From: Lithospermum erythrorhizon
Taxonomy: Eukaryota > Streptophyta > Magnoliopsida > Boraginales > Boraginaceae
DNA length: 64,000 nucleotides
Direction: 5' to 3'
NCBI GenBank assembly: GCA_019722365.1
Contig: JADFUC010001453.1
Location: 992,001 to 1,056,000, forward strand
How positions within the stretch are numbered: position 1 is the first letter of the stretch; each line of letters begins with the position of its first letter. A program made the translations under genes and the position numbers. Under the pieces are notes generated by a model that was given only the letters and a program-made list of their open reading frames with translations, did no database searches and had not been told where the DNA came from. Below are positions 47,398-59,759 of the stretch, piece by piece.

Positions 47398-50300
47398 ATG
47401 AAGACCCTTCTTCTTCTCAGAAGATCTTCATCTTCAAACCCCTTCTCCAAAACCCTCACACTTTCTTCAAACCCTAGAAACCTTCTTCAGATTTCTCAAA
47501 TTCACAACTTTTCTGATGATTTAATCGATAAAGATTGTGGCTTTGTGAATAATAAGTCATTTTCTAGTGATCCTTTTGAGAGATTGGATTTTACCAGAGG
47601 ATTTCATGGTGGAAGATCTTCAAACCTTAGAAATATTGTTCAGATTTCCCAAATTCACAACTCTTCAAATAATTTAATCGATAAAGATTGTGGCTTTTTG
47701 AATAGGAAGGCATTATCTAGTGACCCTTTTGAGAGGTTGGGTTTTAGCAGAGGGATTCATGGTGGAAGGGCTTTATACGCCGCGGAGTATGCGGTGGTTC
47801 GGGATTATTCGGATGATAAGAAGGGGGTTGGAAGAGCTGGGGAAGATGGGTTGGAGATATCCAAGCTTGGGGTTGCTGATTCTATTGTTAAGGCTTTGGC
47901 TCAAAGAGGGATTACTAAATTATTCCCTATTCAGGTATATTATACCCTCCATTTTAAGACAAAAAAAGTTGTCTAGTTTTGAATTATTTTGATGGTTGAC
48001 TATGTATGATTTTGAATATTCAGGGTTGACCTTTGGAAGTTTTTACTAATATATTTTTGTATTTAGCGAAAAAATATAAAAAAGATGGCATTTTTAAAAA
48101 TAACTTTACTATAACATGAAAAGTTCGATTCAAATTAAAGTTGTGTGGAAAGTAAGGCGTAAAGTATGGTAGTTCTGACTATTGAAAATCAAACTAGGCT
48201 ATCTTTTTTGGGTGAAGATGGTATTGATGTTGTTTATCTGCTAATGTTTTTCGCCATTTTTAAACTAATGAACAATAGATAGTGTTTTTGTATGGTTTAT
48301 GGAGTGTGGTTTTATTTAAATAGGCCGTTGTTTATTGTTCTCTGGTTTATTGAATGGAGCTTGCTTCTATTCTAATTTGAAGTGGAATTGTTTATTTTTG
48401 AAATCTATTCAGAGAGCTGTTCTGGAGCCAGCAATGCAAGGGAAAGACATGATTGGCCGAGCTAAGACGGGGACTGGGAAGACATTGGCTTTTGGATTAC
48501 CTATCATGGATAAGATCATAAAGTTCAATGCTAAACACGGGTTTGTTGTCTTTCCTACCTTGTTTGTACTGTTAAAAGTGCATGTGGTGTTATTGATTAT
48601 TTGTTTTCGGGAGAATGCTATGTATAGTATAGTGTACTACTCAAAAGATTATCGAGTTTTTAATTTTGATGGTTGAGTGTTTAAATTTCGAACTCGGATA
48701 TTTTTACTTATTTTGTATTATACTCAATGAAAAGTATTTCAGTAGCATCTTTAATGCACTTACATATTGACATTTTTTATTCAAATCAAAGTTATTTCTG
48801 TTTGCTAAGGCTGCGAATTTTGGTTATTTTGACCTCTAAAAATCAAATTTGACAATCCTTTAGGGACAGAGGTAGTAGTTAATAATCAGCCCACTGCAAG
48901 TCTGCAATGCATTTTTTATCATTGTATATTTTATATTCTGATTTCTCTTCATTTTATACAGGAAGGGAAGGAACCCTTTGGCCATCGCATTGGCCCCAAC
49001 AAGAGAACTAGCTCGTCAAGTTGACAAAGAATTTTATGAGACCTCACATGATGTGGATACACTGTGTGTATATGGAGGTGTGCCCATTTCACGACAAATG
49101 AGTGCACTGGATCGTGGTGTTGATGTGGTTGTCGGGACACCTGGGCGAGTTATTGATCTGATCAAAAGAGGTGCTTTGAACCTGTCAGAAATTCAGTTTG
49201 TCGTTCTAGATGAAGCTGATCAGATGCTCAATGTTGGGTTTGCTGATGATGTTGAAACAATCTTGGAGAATATTCGACAGGAGCATCAGACAATGATGTT
49301 CTCTGCCACAATGCCTAAGTGGATATTGAAGATCACAAATAAGTTTCTAAAAAACCCAGTTCATATTGATCTTGTAAGTCTTTTGGTCTCTCCATTGGAA
49401 TCACATATTCCTCCTGTCGACTTAATTGCCTAAGAAATAATTGGTGCCATTTGGATTCTTCAGGTGGGAGATGATGATCAGAAGTTAGCTGAAGGAATTT
49501 CCTTGTTTTCTGTTGCTTCGGATGCCCGCCAGAAGCCTGGAATTCTTGGACAACTGATAGCAGTATGAACACACATTTGGATTTCTCCTTGCTTTTTTAA
49601 TCATGTTAGTTTATGTTGTGACTAAACTCTCTATGTTCTTTCAGGATCACGGGAAAGGAGGCAAAGTAATTGTATTTACACAGACAAAACGGGATGCAGA
49701 TAGGCTTGCATATGCAATCAAGAAGAGCTTTAATTGTGAGGCTCTGCATGGTGACATCTCACAAAACGAGAGAGAAAGGACATTATCTGGTTTTCGAGAT
49801 GGCCGGATTAATGTTTTGGTTGCAACAGATGTAGCTGCTCGTGGACTCGATGTACCTAATGTTGATCTGGTTAGTCTGTTATATTTTTGTATCATAGTTG
49901 GATTGCTCGATATGGATGGACGATGAACGAACCTGGTTATCTCCTTAAACTATAAAACTGATATCTTTACTGTTCGCTGATAACTAAGTTCTCAAATGTT
50001 AGTATAAAAACATTACTTTCTCCATCAAATATTGTTTGGGTTGTTTCCTTTTTTGTAACTCTTGAAACCAGTCTTAATTTTACATATTCTGAGAGTAAAA
50101 TGAGACGGAAATTTAAAAATGGGAGTGATTGGATTTGTTCTTAAAGGTGCGAAGTACATTTGATAAGTAACTAAAAAATTAGCGCTGGAGTGTGTGAACG
50201 TCAGTTTCTTCGTTATGTTATCACCAAAATAGTTGTCTACTTGTCTTGCTTTTATGCGTTTAGCCGTCTACTCACTACTGCTTATTTAACTGACCTGCAA

Positions 50301-52106
50301 AGACTAGTTTTTTTTGGTTTCTCACTATTATGGAATGCTGAAATTCTGGGCAAAGGGCTACTTTGGGGGGATTTAGTGCATTTATATTGGTGAGAATATG
50401 CACATAGTTCCCACAGCAATAATAATATCTACATTTGCTAGAGTATTGTTACTCCTTATACAAGAGGGTATCCATCTAACAAAACATAAAATGGAAGTTA
50501 TCCTCTTAGAAATCTGGTTTTTACAACATGATGCCATCTTGCCATAGAAACCTTCTAAAGACCTGGGTATTTCGTAATCAGTTGCAAAGATAATCTTAAG
50601 TTCATTACTTTTTGTGTGAGATCATTTTATTGACTGTGTTTTGTCACCTTCTCCATTTGCCTTGCAGGTCATACACTTTGAACTCCCAAACTCTTCAGAA
50701 ATCTTTGTGCATCGGTCTGGCCGGACAGGGCGTGCCGGGAAGAAGGGTAATGCAATTCTTATATATTCACCCGAACAATTTAGAGACGTGAAGGGAATTG
50801 AGCGGGATGTAGGCTGTAGATTTACTGAGGTATGTTAGTTAACTTCATTTTATTGTAGTGCCTATGTGAATTACTATCATTTTCCCCCGTTTCTTTTTGT
50901 CTTCTGAGATCTTTATATGTGTGTAATTAACCACGTCAAGCAAATACATTAGAGTTGGCTTAAAAAATCACGTGCCTTAGGTATGGGATTGCCTTGGCTT
51001 AAATGGCTTAATGCATATACTTTCCTTCCTGACTTTCTTTGCCTTCATTTTCTTTGGGAAATCCTAGCTAGTTTTAATTACATTACTATGCACTGAAGAT
51101 AAGAGAAGAACATGCGTGTTTGAACCTAAATGTTGCTTGTATATTAAATAGTACAAAGAGAGTAAGGAGGGATCAATTTTTTCAGTTCATGTGATACATT
51201 CGGTAGTATTAGTGTTATGTAAGGTCCTAATGTATTTCTTATTATATGATGCCCAGTCTCAGATAGTAAATAAACAGTCCATTGCTGATATCAAATTTAG
51301 CCCAGCAGTCTGTTGTATCTTGCACTTAATAAGCTGTTGTTGATATGACGAGCATTATGCTTCTCATACTCGTGTCCAGAACTGCCAAAGTACATTGTGA
51401 TGTGAAAAGCATTATGTATTATTAGCCAATTTAAGTTATTGTCTGAAGAGTATCCTTGTAATATTACTGCAATAAAATCCTTCCTTATTCTTTTTCTTCC
51501 ACAAAACCATATCATGCGACTGGTATTTTAAACTTTCAAAGCAACCGCCAATCAATAAGTGCAAAGTGCTACATATCCTTATTCTCTAACCTTGTGCAAT
51601 TGTACTGAAGTGCTAGTTTGTTGTACTTTGTCATATGTAAGCTTCCTGGGATCTCTGGTGATGCTGAAGCGACAGACTTGTTCAGTAGCATGGCGCGTTC
51701 TGGTGGTCGTTTTGGCTCCATTGGTAGCATGGGAGGTGGACGTTTTGGTGACTCGGGGTTTGGTCGGTCAGGTGGCTTCGGTGATAATAGGGGTGGGGGT
51801 GGGGGACGGTTTGGTGGTTCATCATCTGGAAGGTCTGGTGGTTTTGGTGGATCTAGTGGAGGATTTGGCGGTCCTAGTTCAGGTCGCTCAGGCGGTTTTG
51901 GTGGGTCGGGATCTGGCCGCTCTGGTGGCTTTGGGGATCTGGGCAGCTCCAATTGGTCAGGTGGGTTTGGAAGCAGCTTTGGTAGTTCAGACCGTAGCAG
52001 TGGTTTTGGCGATTTTGGTTCAAGGCGCTCTGGTGATACTCAGTCTGGTCAGGGTTCTCGATCAAGCCGTTTTGGGGGCTTCAGAGATGATACAAAGAAA
52101 TGGTGA
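47398..52106 (+). CDS. RH53: Mitochondrial DEAD-box RNA helicase, RH9/RH53 (PMH) type
   Basis: Seven exons (47398-47934, 48413-48540, 48962-49373, 49464-49562, 49645-49869, 50668-50829, 51642-52106) encode 675 residues; Arabidopsis RH53/PMH2 has about 616. The ATP-dependent RNA chaperone assists group II intron splicing in plant mitochondria. The N-terminus ([18 protein letters not shown]) is basic, Ser-rich and lacks acids, as in mitochondrial presequences. Motifs in order: Q motif (LFPIQ), I AKTGTGKT (196-203), Ia PTRELA (234-239), Ib TPGR (281-284), II DEAD (305-308), [36 protein letters not shown]. The C-terminus is a Gly/Ser/Phe/Arg-rich RNA-binding tail with RSGGFG repeats. Oddity: residues 24-125 are two copies of a 51-residue unit, which accounts for most of the extra length. 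The exon 7 acceptor is atgtaag, weak but frame-consistent. Confidence 0.95.
47467..47772 (+). repeat. 153-bp in-frame tandem duplication in helicase exon 1
   Basis: Positions 47467-47619 and 47620-47772 are tandem copies with a period of exactly 153 nt, so the reading frame is kept. The encoded 51-residue units are identical at 37 positions, including [15 protein letters not shown] and SSDPFERL. The duplicated part lies between the presequence and the helicase core. Confidence 0.92.
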
Positions 52107-53466
52107 TCACTGATCACCATAACTGCTCTTCTAGAGCTGCTTCATTTGAGGTCTGCCACGTGCATTATATGGTAATGGCGATCTTGAAGTTTCTTTCGGC
52201 AATAATATTGATGCTGAAGTCGTCCTAGGTTTTTAGAAAGCTACTATGCTGCGGGCTGGTTATTCAAGAAGACAACTGAAGTTGTATACAATATGTTATT
52301 CACTCGCTTATCTCCTATTATATAATGAAGTATTTTGTTTGAGTTCTTCAGGACACATTAGAATAACTTGTCTACTTTGTGATAGTGATATTTTAGTATG
52401 TATCAATATGTATTATGTACTTCATTTAATCTATTAGAGGTGCCTTTTAGTTTTTGGCTGTTTTTCTTTTGGCCCCTCAAGTTCAGGCATTGTTTCTGGT
52501 GTCTTTTTTTAGTTGTTCACATGCTTCAACAAAGAAATTTGTCTACTGTTTGCCTCCTTTTTGGCTTGTATTTCTGTATGTTCCTGATTGTGAATCTCTC
52601 AGCAATTCTTTTCTGTTAAATAACTATAAATCTATTATCAAGATCTGTTTTCAGGTGGGGGTGGGGTTTTTTTATTTTTTATTATGTCTCATTATGAGTA
52701 CATAATACATGTTAAAATTAAGCTCCACGTATGATTTTACCTTCACCTTAAAAAGATGGTGTACTTGGATTTTTCGCGATCAAATCAAAATTAATGAATG
52801 TTGCAACTTTAATATACAAATGTTGCGAGTTTAAGTTATGTACATAATTTTGATTTTAGTAAAAACTATTATGGTAGCAGTATAATATGTTAAAATATTA
52901 TATTTTTTGATATTTTAATCAAATATTATAATATACTCCATATATGAAAATATGCAAGCTCAAAAAATTAAAATCCAACTATCAAAATACAAAATTAGTT
53001 CAATTATGAGATGATAGAATTATTAGTGTAGTTGATCATCGTTAAGATCACTTCATACAATTGATGTTCTATTACGTGACATGTAACTACTCACTCCTAG
53101 TATATAAATATAATTTGTTAATTTTAATTAAAATAAATGTTAATGTAAAAGTTGATTATTCATGTGTCACTATTAAGACAATAAGTTATGAACTCTAAAA
53201 TATAGTTTGGCATCAGTTGTTTTCAGCTAAGAACGGTTAATATCATTGTCCAAATAATATGAGAGGACAATTTAAACTTGTCAGAAATGTTGAAATGAAA
53301 TTGACTGTTGGTGGAAAAAACACTTTACTGCAACTTTAAGTGAAAATGATGACAATAACATTAAAGAATTGTTCCACTTCTCATAGTACTATGCAAAATG
53401 TCTTGTTCTTGTTAGATTCTTTCTTTCAATACTCATCTACTACAGTAAATCATTAGCACAAGCAAG
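52107..53466. other. Helicase 3' UTR and RING-CH gene upstream region
   Basis: The first few hundred bases are probably helicase 3' UTR. The remainder is AT-rich with no defined repeat or coding frame that I can support. The last part must include the promoter of the RING-CH gene. Confidence 0.5.
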
Positions 53467-56400
53467 ATGTCAGAGATGATTACTACAACATCTCAACTTC
53501 ATACTAGCACCTCTAACCATCTTAATCCCCAGGTATGTTACATATATACATTACGTATATCTTTATATGTTATATACAAGGACAAGGATATGTATGGAGA
53601 TCTCCATCAGAAGTATGGAAGAAGGGAGGGGGGATGAGAAGGAGAGTGATAGTCTTCTCTAAGTCAATATATTATTCAACCTCTTCACTGTATGTGGATT
53701 TGTTTATTTTGATGTCTATTAAAAAATGAATGAGAACCCACTGCTGCATTAAATGAGTCAAAGTGAGTAAGATTAAACAAAGAATAATAATAGGAAGAAA
53801 AAAACAAGGGAAAATTTTGACCATTTTCTTAAGAAATGAAGACAAGACTTGTATTTTAAGTTTGAGTTGAGTTTGTTTCTTGTAATTTCATAACTCTTAT
53901 GTTACTTGGCTGAATTTGTAGATGTTTAGATAGTTTGTGAATTTGGTAAAAACAAATTGAAGTCTAGGCAAGAGTAATTGATGAAGGTAGTAGGTTGCTA
54001 AATATTGGGACATAAGGAAAGATTGAAGGCTTCACAATACTGAAGTAGGTGATCTGCTGAATTTTATTATTATTTGTGATTCCTTGTCATCTTGATTGGT
54101 ATGATAAATAGTGGATCAAATTTATTATTTCAGCTTGTTGAGTTTCTAAACAGTGGAATTCGATTACTGCCTGTGCATTTTCTTGGACATTTTTGCATAA
54201 CCATCTTCTTGTATGTTTAACCGAGGGCATAGATGTGTTTGTGGTTCAGGAAGGAGAAGGAGAAGAATTTTGTTTAGTCCAGCAACAAAATCGACGACCG
54301 AACATCACCCTTCAATTTTTAGAAGGTTTGGAAAAGCACTATCTCTACAAGAATAGGTCAAGTCTAATTGACCAGGCCAGGATTGCCCCTAGACCAAACT
54401 CGGCTAAATTGATATCATCTGTTAAGAATCTGCTTCCTCAGAAAAGCTATAAAGCCAAAAATCCATCACAGGATGTGGAGAAGGTAGTTTTTATTGTTCC
54501 GGAGGCACCCTCTTCGGATAAACCATCCACATCAAGATCCTTTTCACTTAACAGAGTCATCTTCCCTTCCTCTACTAAATCAGCAGCTCATTCGATGCCC
54601 GTGACTCCTGTGGCAAATGTGCTTAATAAGCCCTCGGAGGATGATCATAAAACTGACCAGTCCATGTTACCAGTAAATTCAATTTACTCTCTCTTGATGT
54701 CTTTGCTATAAATTTTCCTTATGATGCTCTTTTTTCCACGTTCATTTGGATAATCTCTGTTGTTCTTTTCCTACCAAAATCAGATATCCAGCGTCATATG
54801 AAACGCTCGTTGTCGGTTCCTCTAAATGTTAAAGCTAGAAGTTTGAGAAGGACAGATTCATCAGGAAGAATGATTCGTGTTATAGCGGCAACCCCTCGAC
54901 CGGAAACAACCAATGATGCCTTACAAGATGGATCATCAGAGATCCAAATTGGTAAACACTCATATCTCCATTACTAGGTGATTATCAAATTCTGTATGAT
55001 AAAGCTACTAAACACCCCCTCCCCTCTGTGTATCTTGCTTCATAATATACATAGTTGAAGAAGATCCTGGTGAAGATATACCAGAAGAAGAAGCAGTTTG
55101 CAGAATTTGTTTCATTGAACTTGGAGAAGGGGGTGAAACTCTAAAGATGGAATGTAGCTGCAAAGGAGAGCTTGCTCTTTCCCACAAGGAATGTGCAGTG
55201 AAGTGGTTCACTATCAAAGGTAACAAGACATGTGATGTGTGCAAGCAGGAAGTTCGCAATCTGCCTGTAATGTTGTTTAAAATACAAAACCCACCACCAA
55301 TTGTAAGAAGGCCTCCAACTCGACAACAGAGAGATGCAACTCGATATAGGTACCATTTTCATATACCCAGTTTTTAATTTCCAATATTTTCTGGATTGTG
55401 ATTTGTGAAGTTAATTATGTTGTGAAGGCATTGCATTTACTTTATGATGATATTTTGGCAGGGTCTGGGAAGATGTCCCTGTGCTAGTGATGGTCAGTGT
55501 GCTTGCATATTTCTGTTTTTTGGAGCAGCTTCTGGTATGATTAACTCTTCGGTAGAATTTCTTGTTGGTTTCAAGGCTGTTATCCTTTTTCTTCCTATAT
55601 CTATAATGGTAAAACAAGTCGCCTTCCATGATTTTCTTATTTGTTCAATCTTGTTTTTGGTCAAGGAGTCGTCTGTTGCTTAAATTCATTATTTTCTTTA
55701 AGGTTTTCACCCCTAGTTATGTTGGATGATATTCACGAGAGAGCTAAAGACTTACAAATAGTTGTTAATGGAGTTGAAGTTATTAAATTCTGAGTCGGTA
55801 CCAATTTATGTCGAATTGCTCCCAGCTGTAGCCTGATTGTGTAGCCGCTAATGTTTAAGCCTACATTTCTCGTTCTCTATCAGTTTCTCAAAGTTAAAGC
55901 TTTCAAACATTAAAGAACATCTGACTTCTCACTGAGATCTTAACTGGAAATGTATTTTGTTTCTATAACGAATGCATGCACTTCTATGGCTATTGATTCA
56001 TTTGAAATTTGTTACCTGAAACAGGTTTCTGATCTGGGTGTTCGCGCTCTTGCTTTGTCATTACCTTTTTCCGTGATTTTAGGGTTTCTTTCTGCAGTTA
56101 TAGCTTCTACTATGGGTAAGGTTTGCTGGAATTCTTCATTCATTATTATCATTCCTGTGCTCAACAAGTTAACATGTTACAAATATTTTGTTGGTTTTAT
56201 AGAAGAGCCAATATTTGGTTACAACATTTTTTATCTTGTGTAATTTCTTATGGTTGGGCAGTGAGCAAAAGTTACATTTGGGCGTATGCTTCATTCCAGT
56301 TTGCTAGTGTAATACTGTTTGCTCACATATTTTATGCTGTGGTAAGCGCTTTCTTTTTGCTTTTCTAAAATGTTACTATTTCCCTCAGATTATGCACGAC

Positions 56401-56818
56401 ATGCTTCATCATTTTCGTTAATACTCACTACTTTCTGAGGAAAAATGTGCAGCTCGATGTAAATGCCATCCTGACAGTGATGCTATCCTCCTTCACTGGA
56501 TTCGGAATAGCAATTAGCACAAATTCTCTTCTTGTGGAGTACTTACGGTGGAGAACAAATCAACGTCGACATTCTCAGCACACAATCTCTCCGAATGTCA
56601 ATACTCAGCGTCAACTTCCAGTGTCAACACCCCAGCTTCACCAACAAAACCAGGCTCACCAGTACCATCACCATCAGCAGCAGCATGGTCACAACCACTA
56701 CAACCACAATCATGACCAGCAACACCGCCAGCAGCTATTTCCTGTAACAGAAAATTCCTCGCTGGAGCAGATTGAGGTTTCCAGGGTTCGCGAAGATAGC
56801 AGGGCACACAATCCCTAG
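53467..56818 (+). CDS. RING-CH (RINGv/MARCH-type) membrane E3 ubiquitin ligase
   Basis: Eight exons (53467-53532, 54250-54672, 54792-54951, 55055-55349, 55462-55534, 56025-56115, 56262-56341, 56453-56818) give 517 residues. The RINGv domain (about 230-280) has the C4HC3 pattern: [24 protein letters not shown] and CDVCKQE. The conserved RRPNITLQ block lies upstream. Hydrophobic segments follow ([74 protein letters not shown]), so it is probably a multi-pass membrane protein. The tail is rich in His and Gln. Families of this type ubiquitinate membrane proteins; the substrate here is unknown. The start of exon 3 is uncertain: the first AG (before 54784) gives an early stop, so the acceptor ending 54791 was chosen. 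Exon 1 is supported only by an ATG, a donor and frame. Confidence 0.85.
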
Positions 56819-57458
56819 AGAGGGAAATTGAAGAAAAGAGTAGTAAGCAATTATGTCGCCATCTGTTAGATTAGGATAATCGAAGCCATCGGGGTTCTCC
56901 CTAATATGAGGATCAGCTTGAGGGCTTAACATTATGCTTGTTTTGGCAAAAGTTGATCACAGAGAGATGCATCTTTACACGCCTTCCTGGAATCGATGTC
57001 AATATGTTTTCGCCTTTTCTAGATGAAGAATGATGTTCAATAGCAAGCTTATAATGTTGGCATATGCAATTGATGAGTTTCTGTCTACTGCAGTCTCAGC
57101 TGAGTCCCAACGTGTGTAACTTAATGAAGCTTGAGGAAATTCACTTGCAAAATAGTAGTCTTATTTGCTAAATTATGACTTCTTTGTAGTATGGAAAGTT
57201 GCTAACTAATTTGAGTCATACATAGTAATTTGACGGTTGAATTGAACTAGTAATTTAGCAGCTTCATGTGAGTTGGCTTGAAAGATATGGTTAATGGAAA
57301 CAATACTAGGAAAATATTTTCATGAGTCTACTTCAGCATAATAAGTAATAGTAATACATTAACAGTCATTACATTGCAGTTTTAGCATTGAATCATAAAA
57401 CAATCAATGTCTTGCAACAAATATGAAATGAATATCTCCAAACGACGCAGAGAATTAT
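56819..57458. other. Convergent 3' ends of RING-CH and reticulon genes
   Basis: The 640 bases between two convergent stop codons must hold both 3' UTRs and polyadenylation sites. AT-rich, with no further feature seen. Confidence 0.6.
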
Positions 57459-59759
57459 TCATTCATTTTTCTTTCCCCTGAAATTGCGTGTAGGAAATCG
57501 TCTGAGAACGCTAGTATCCATCTTTTTGTAATGATGCTGAAATTGATCAAGGAGGCGTGTTACAAAGCCATCAACTTCGTCTTCATACTTCTCATACAGA
57601 ACAGGTAGAGTGTGTGCCCCAACAAAACCTTGAAAAGAACATCATCCAGTTTAAGAATAAATCACAAAAAAAACTCGAGTAGAAATGGTTTATCTAATAG
57701 TATCGAATCAAACCAACGTCACTATGAACATATGACTGATGAGATCTCCGCTAACTTCAGCTTATTATTTATCCTGAAATCAAGGTCTTTCATCTTATTT
57801 TACCAAGACAAATGACTCCCCCCCAATAAATTATGGCAACCATTGGAATAGGTGAACACATTTTTCTCATCTTCTGAATTGTATCAAACTAATGTAAATT
57901 GAAGCACCAGGAAATAACATCAATTGTGTCATAGGCTATCTACCATTCATCCTGGTTCACTTATGCCTCAATGATACGACTCACCGATATATATCAGAGT
58001 CAAAAAATTGCACCAGCTTCCAGCTATTGCAGCTGCCCACAAGCTCAGCACAACCTATCAAAATAATGAGAAGACATTTTATTTGTCTCCATAAATGAGA
58101 ATTTAAAATGACACTAAATTTAGCAAAGAGAAAGTCACTTGACTCCTGCCTTGATAAGTCTACTCACTCTATTATAAGAGAAGAATAATATGGACAAAAT
58201 TCATTCAGAGAATATTAAGGAGAGATTGCACATTTACAGGGCTATGGCTGTTTCTATATAGACAGAGAATGATAGTTAAATTCTATTACAATCATGACTA
58301 TGCCATAACATCTACCGAATAAGAAAACTAAGAGACAAGTTCTATTAGGACTTGGAGTCCTCGATAGTCTCGGCTGGATGAGACGTAGCATGAGTCTGTC
58401 TAACATGCCTAACAGAAGCGTATAATTAGGCAACTGTAAACTCACAACTCTGGTAAATGAACCAAATTTGGGATCGCCTAACAAAATCACACATAGCAAA
58501 CACCTGAGTGAAGTTCACGTACAAAGATATCAGTGTAGAAAATCTTGCATGTCTGGGAAACTTTGAGTTATATACAATGAAATAGACAATTGATGTTGAC
58601 ATCTGTTAATTATGCCTTTACCCTCTCACCTAGACACCTGCCACATTATGTCTACTTCACCTAGACAATTGTGAAGAATGTAAAGAAAAGACGAGTATTA
58701 TATTAAGTTCTCTTCTCATTGCAATGCATCTCAAGTTTGAGTATATAATGCAATAGGTATGCCTCTTAGTTGCACAGAATAAAGTGAATTACGGAGCAAT
58801 AAGCTGATTAACTCAAACTCACCACTAGGAATTGCTTCAATGTTCCCTGACAAGCAATATCCTGAATGAAATATAAACCGTGGTTTACCTCAGCACCTAC
58901 TTTCCTGGCTATATTGACAAAAAGCTCATCGGGAATGACTAGACGAGGAATTTCAGATCGACGCCTGTTGTGATTCCATATTCCCCACGATTAACATGAT
59001 TAAATGATATCACGACATAATCAACAAAAGATAAAGTACTCCCTCAAAATCGCTTAAGATTGTCGCTTTTTTTTATAGTTGTAACTTTAAATTTGCCGTA
59101 AATATATTTGTTTGTGTTGTATAATATTTTTATAAAAAATATATCAATGCACGAGTTTGAAATGTATTTTTGTTGAAGTATAGTTACCAAGCCAGTATTA
59201 TGCAATCTGAGCAAAAAGTATATACGGTGAGAGTCGAGGATTTACAACGAAAAGTGAAAAAGTAGAGGCGATGCTGCAATGAGATAAATAATGAACACAA
59301 TGGATCAGTTACCCCTTCAATGCATTTGCCCAAACGAACTGCACAATCATACCAATCACGAGCCCAAATGCCAGAAATGTAAGCAGATTGTAATTTAGCC
59401 ATTCAAAAATTACCCAAATAGCTGTAGCACCAGTCAAAACACTTGCAGATATCTTCTTATTCCTCCATAACAGCATCCTTGGCTAATTTTAATAATGAAA
59501 GATATTAAACTGTGACTGTAACGCTAACTTGAATAAAGTAACATCAAAATGAAGAATCTGACACAGAAATCTCAGATTTCCCTCCTCCCAAAATATGGTG
59601 CACTGGCTTTTGACGCCCAAACAGCCTATTAAACTGGCAAGTGACTGAACTTGTCCGATCTTCCTGAAAAAATGAACCAGAATTCTGCCTAGACATGTTA
59701 TCAGAAAGGGTATCCATGATGTTGTTTAGGAGATTCTCCGGAGTTATTCCTTCAGGCAT
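57459..59759 (-). CDS. Reticulon-like protein (RTNLB family)
   Basis: Five coding exons in order: 59759-59563, 59477-59313, 58964-58823, 58054-57985, 57628-57459, encoding 247 residues, the usual RTNLB size. Plant reticulons shape ER tubules by inserting two hydrophobic hairpins. The reticulon domain starts at FGRQKPVHHILGGGKS, and LLWRNKKIS leads into hairpin 1 (about VLTGATAIWVIFEWL and LTFLAFGLVIGMIVQFVW). RRSEIPRLVIPDELFV is the polar linker, and VVLSLWAAAIAGSWCNFLTL starts hairpin 2. The C-terminus ends KMDTSVLRRFPTRNF plus a lysine-rich RGKKNE tail. The ATG lies 5 nt after a good acceptor (ttatag), implying a leader intron. The exon 1 donor was set at TTCTGT|gtcag because only that keeps the frame; it gives two more residues (SEISVM) than usual before LLWRN. 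Confidence 0.9.
59039..59190. mobile_element. Possible Stowaway-like fragment in a reticulon intron
   Basis: It starts TA|CTCCCTCAAAATCGCTTAAG, a Stowaway-type left end, within the intron between exons 58823-58964 and 59313-59477. No matching right inverted repeat was found, so it may be truncated or coincidental. Confidence 0.3.

Noticed and set aside
51559..52113. Long alternative frames (184 codons plus strand, 127 codons minus strand) over the helicase Gly-rich tail
   Set aside because: The DNA repeat encoding RSGGFG units is open in several frames because it is low complexity. The Pro-rich antisense frame and the Val/Leu-rich plus frame follow from that, and the helicase frame is the one continuous with the conserved core.
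58862..58888. Apparent 27-nt GT...AG intron inside a reticulon exon
   Set aside because: It is far too short for a plant intron, is a multiple of three, and translates to VNHGLYFIQ, which is the conserved reticulon sequence. It is coding.
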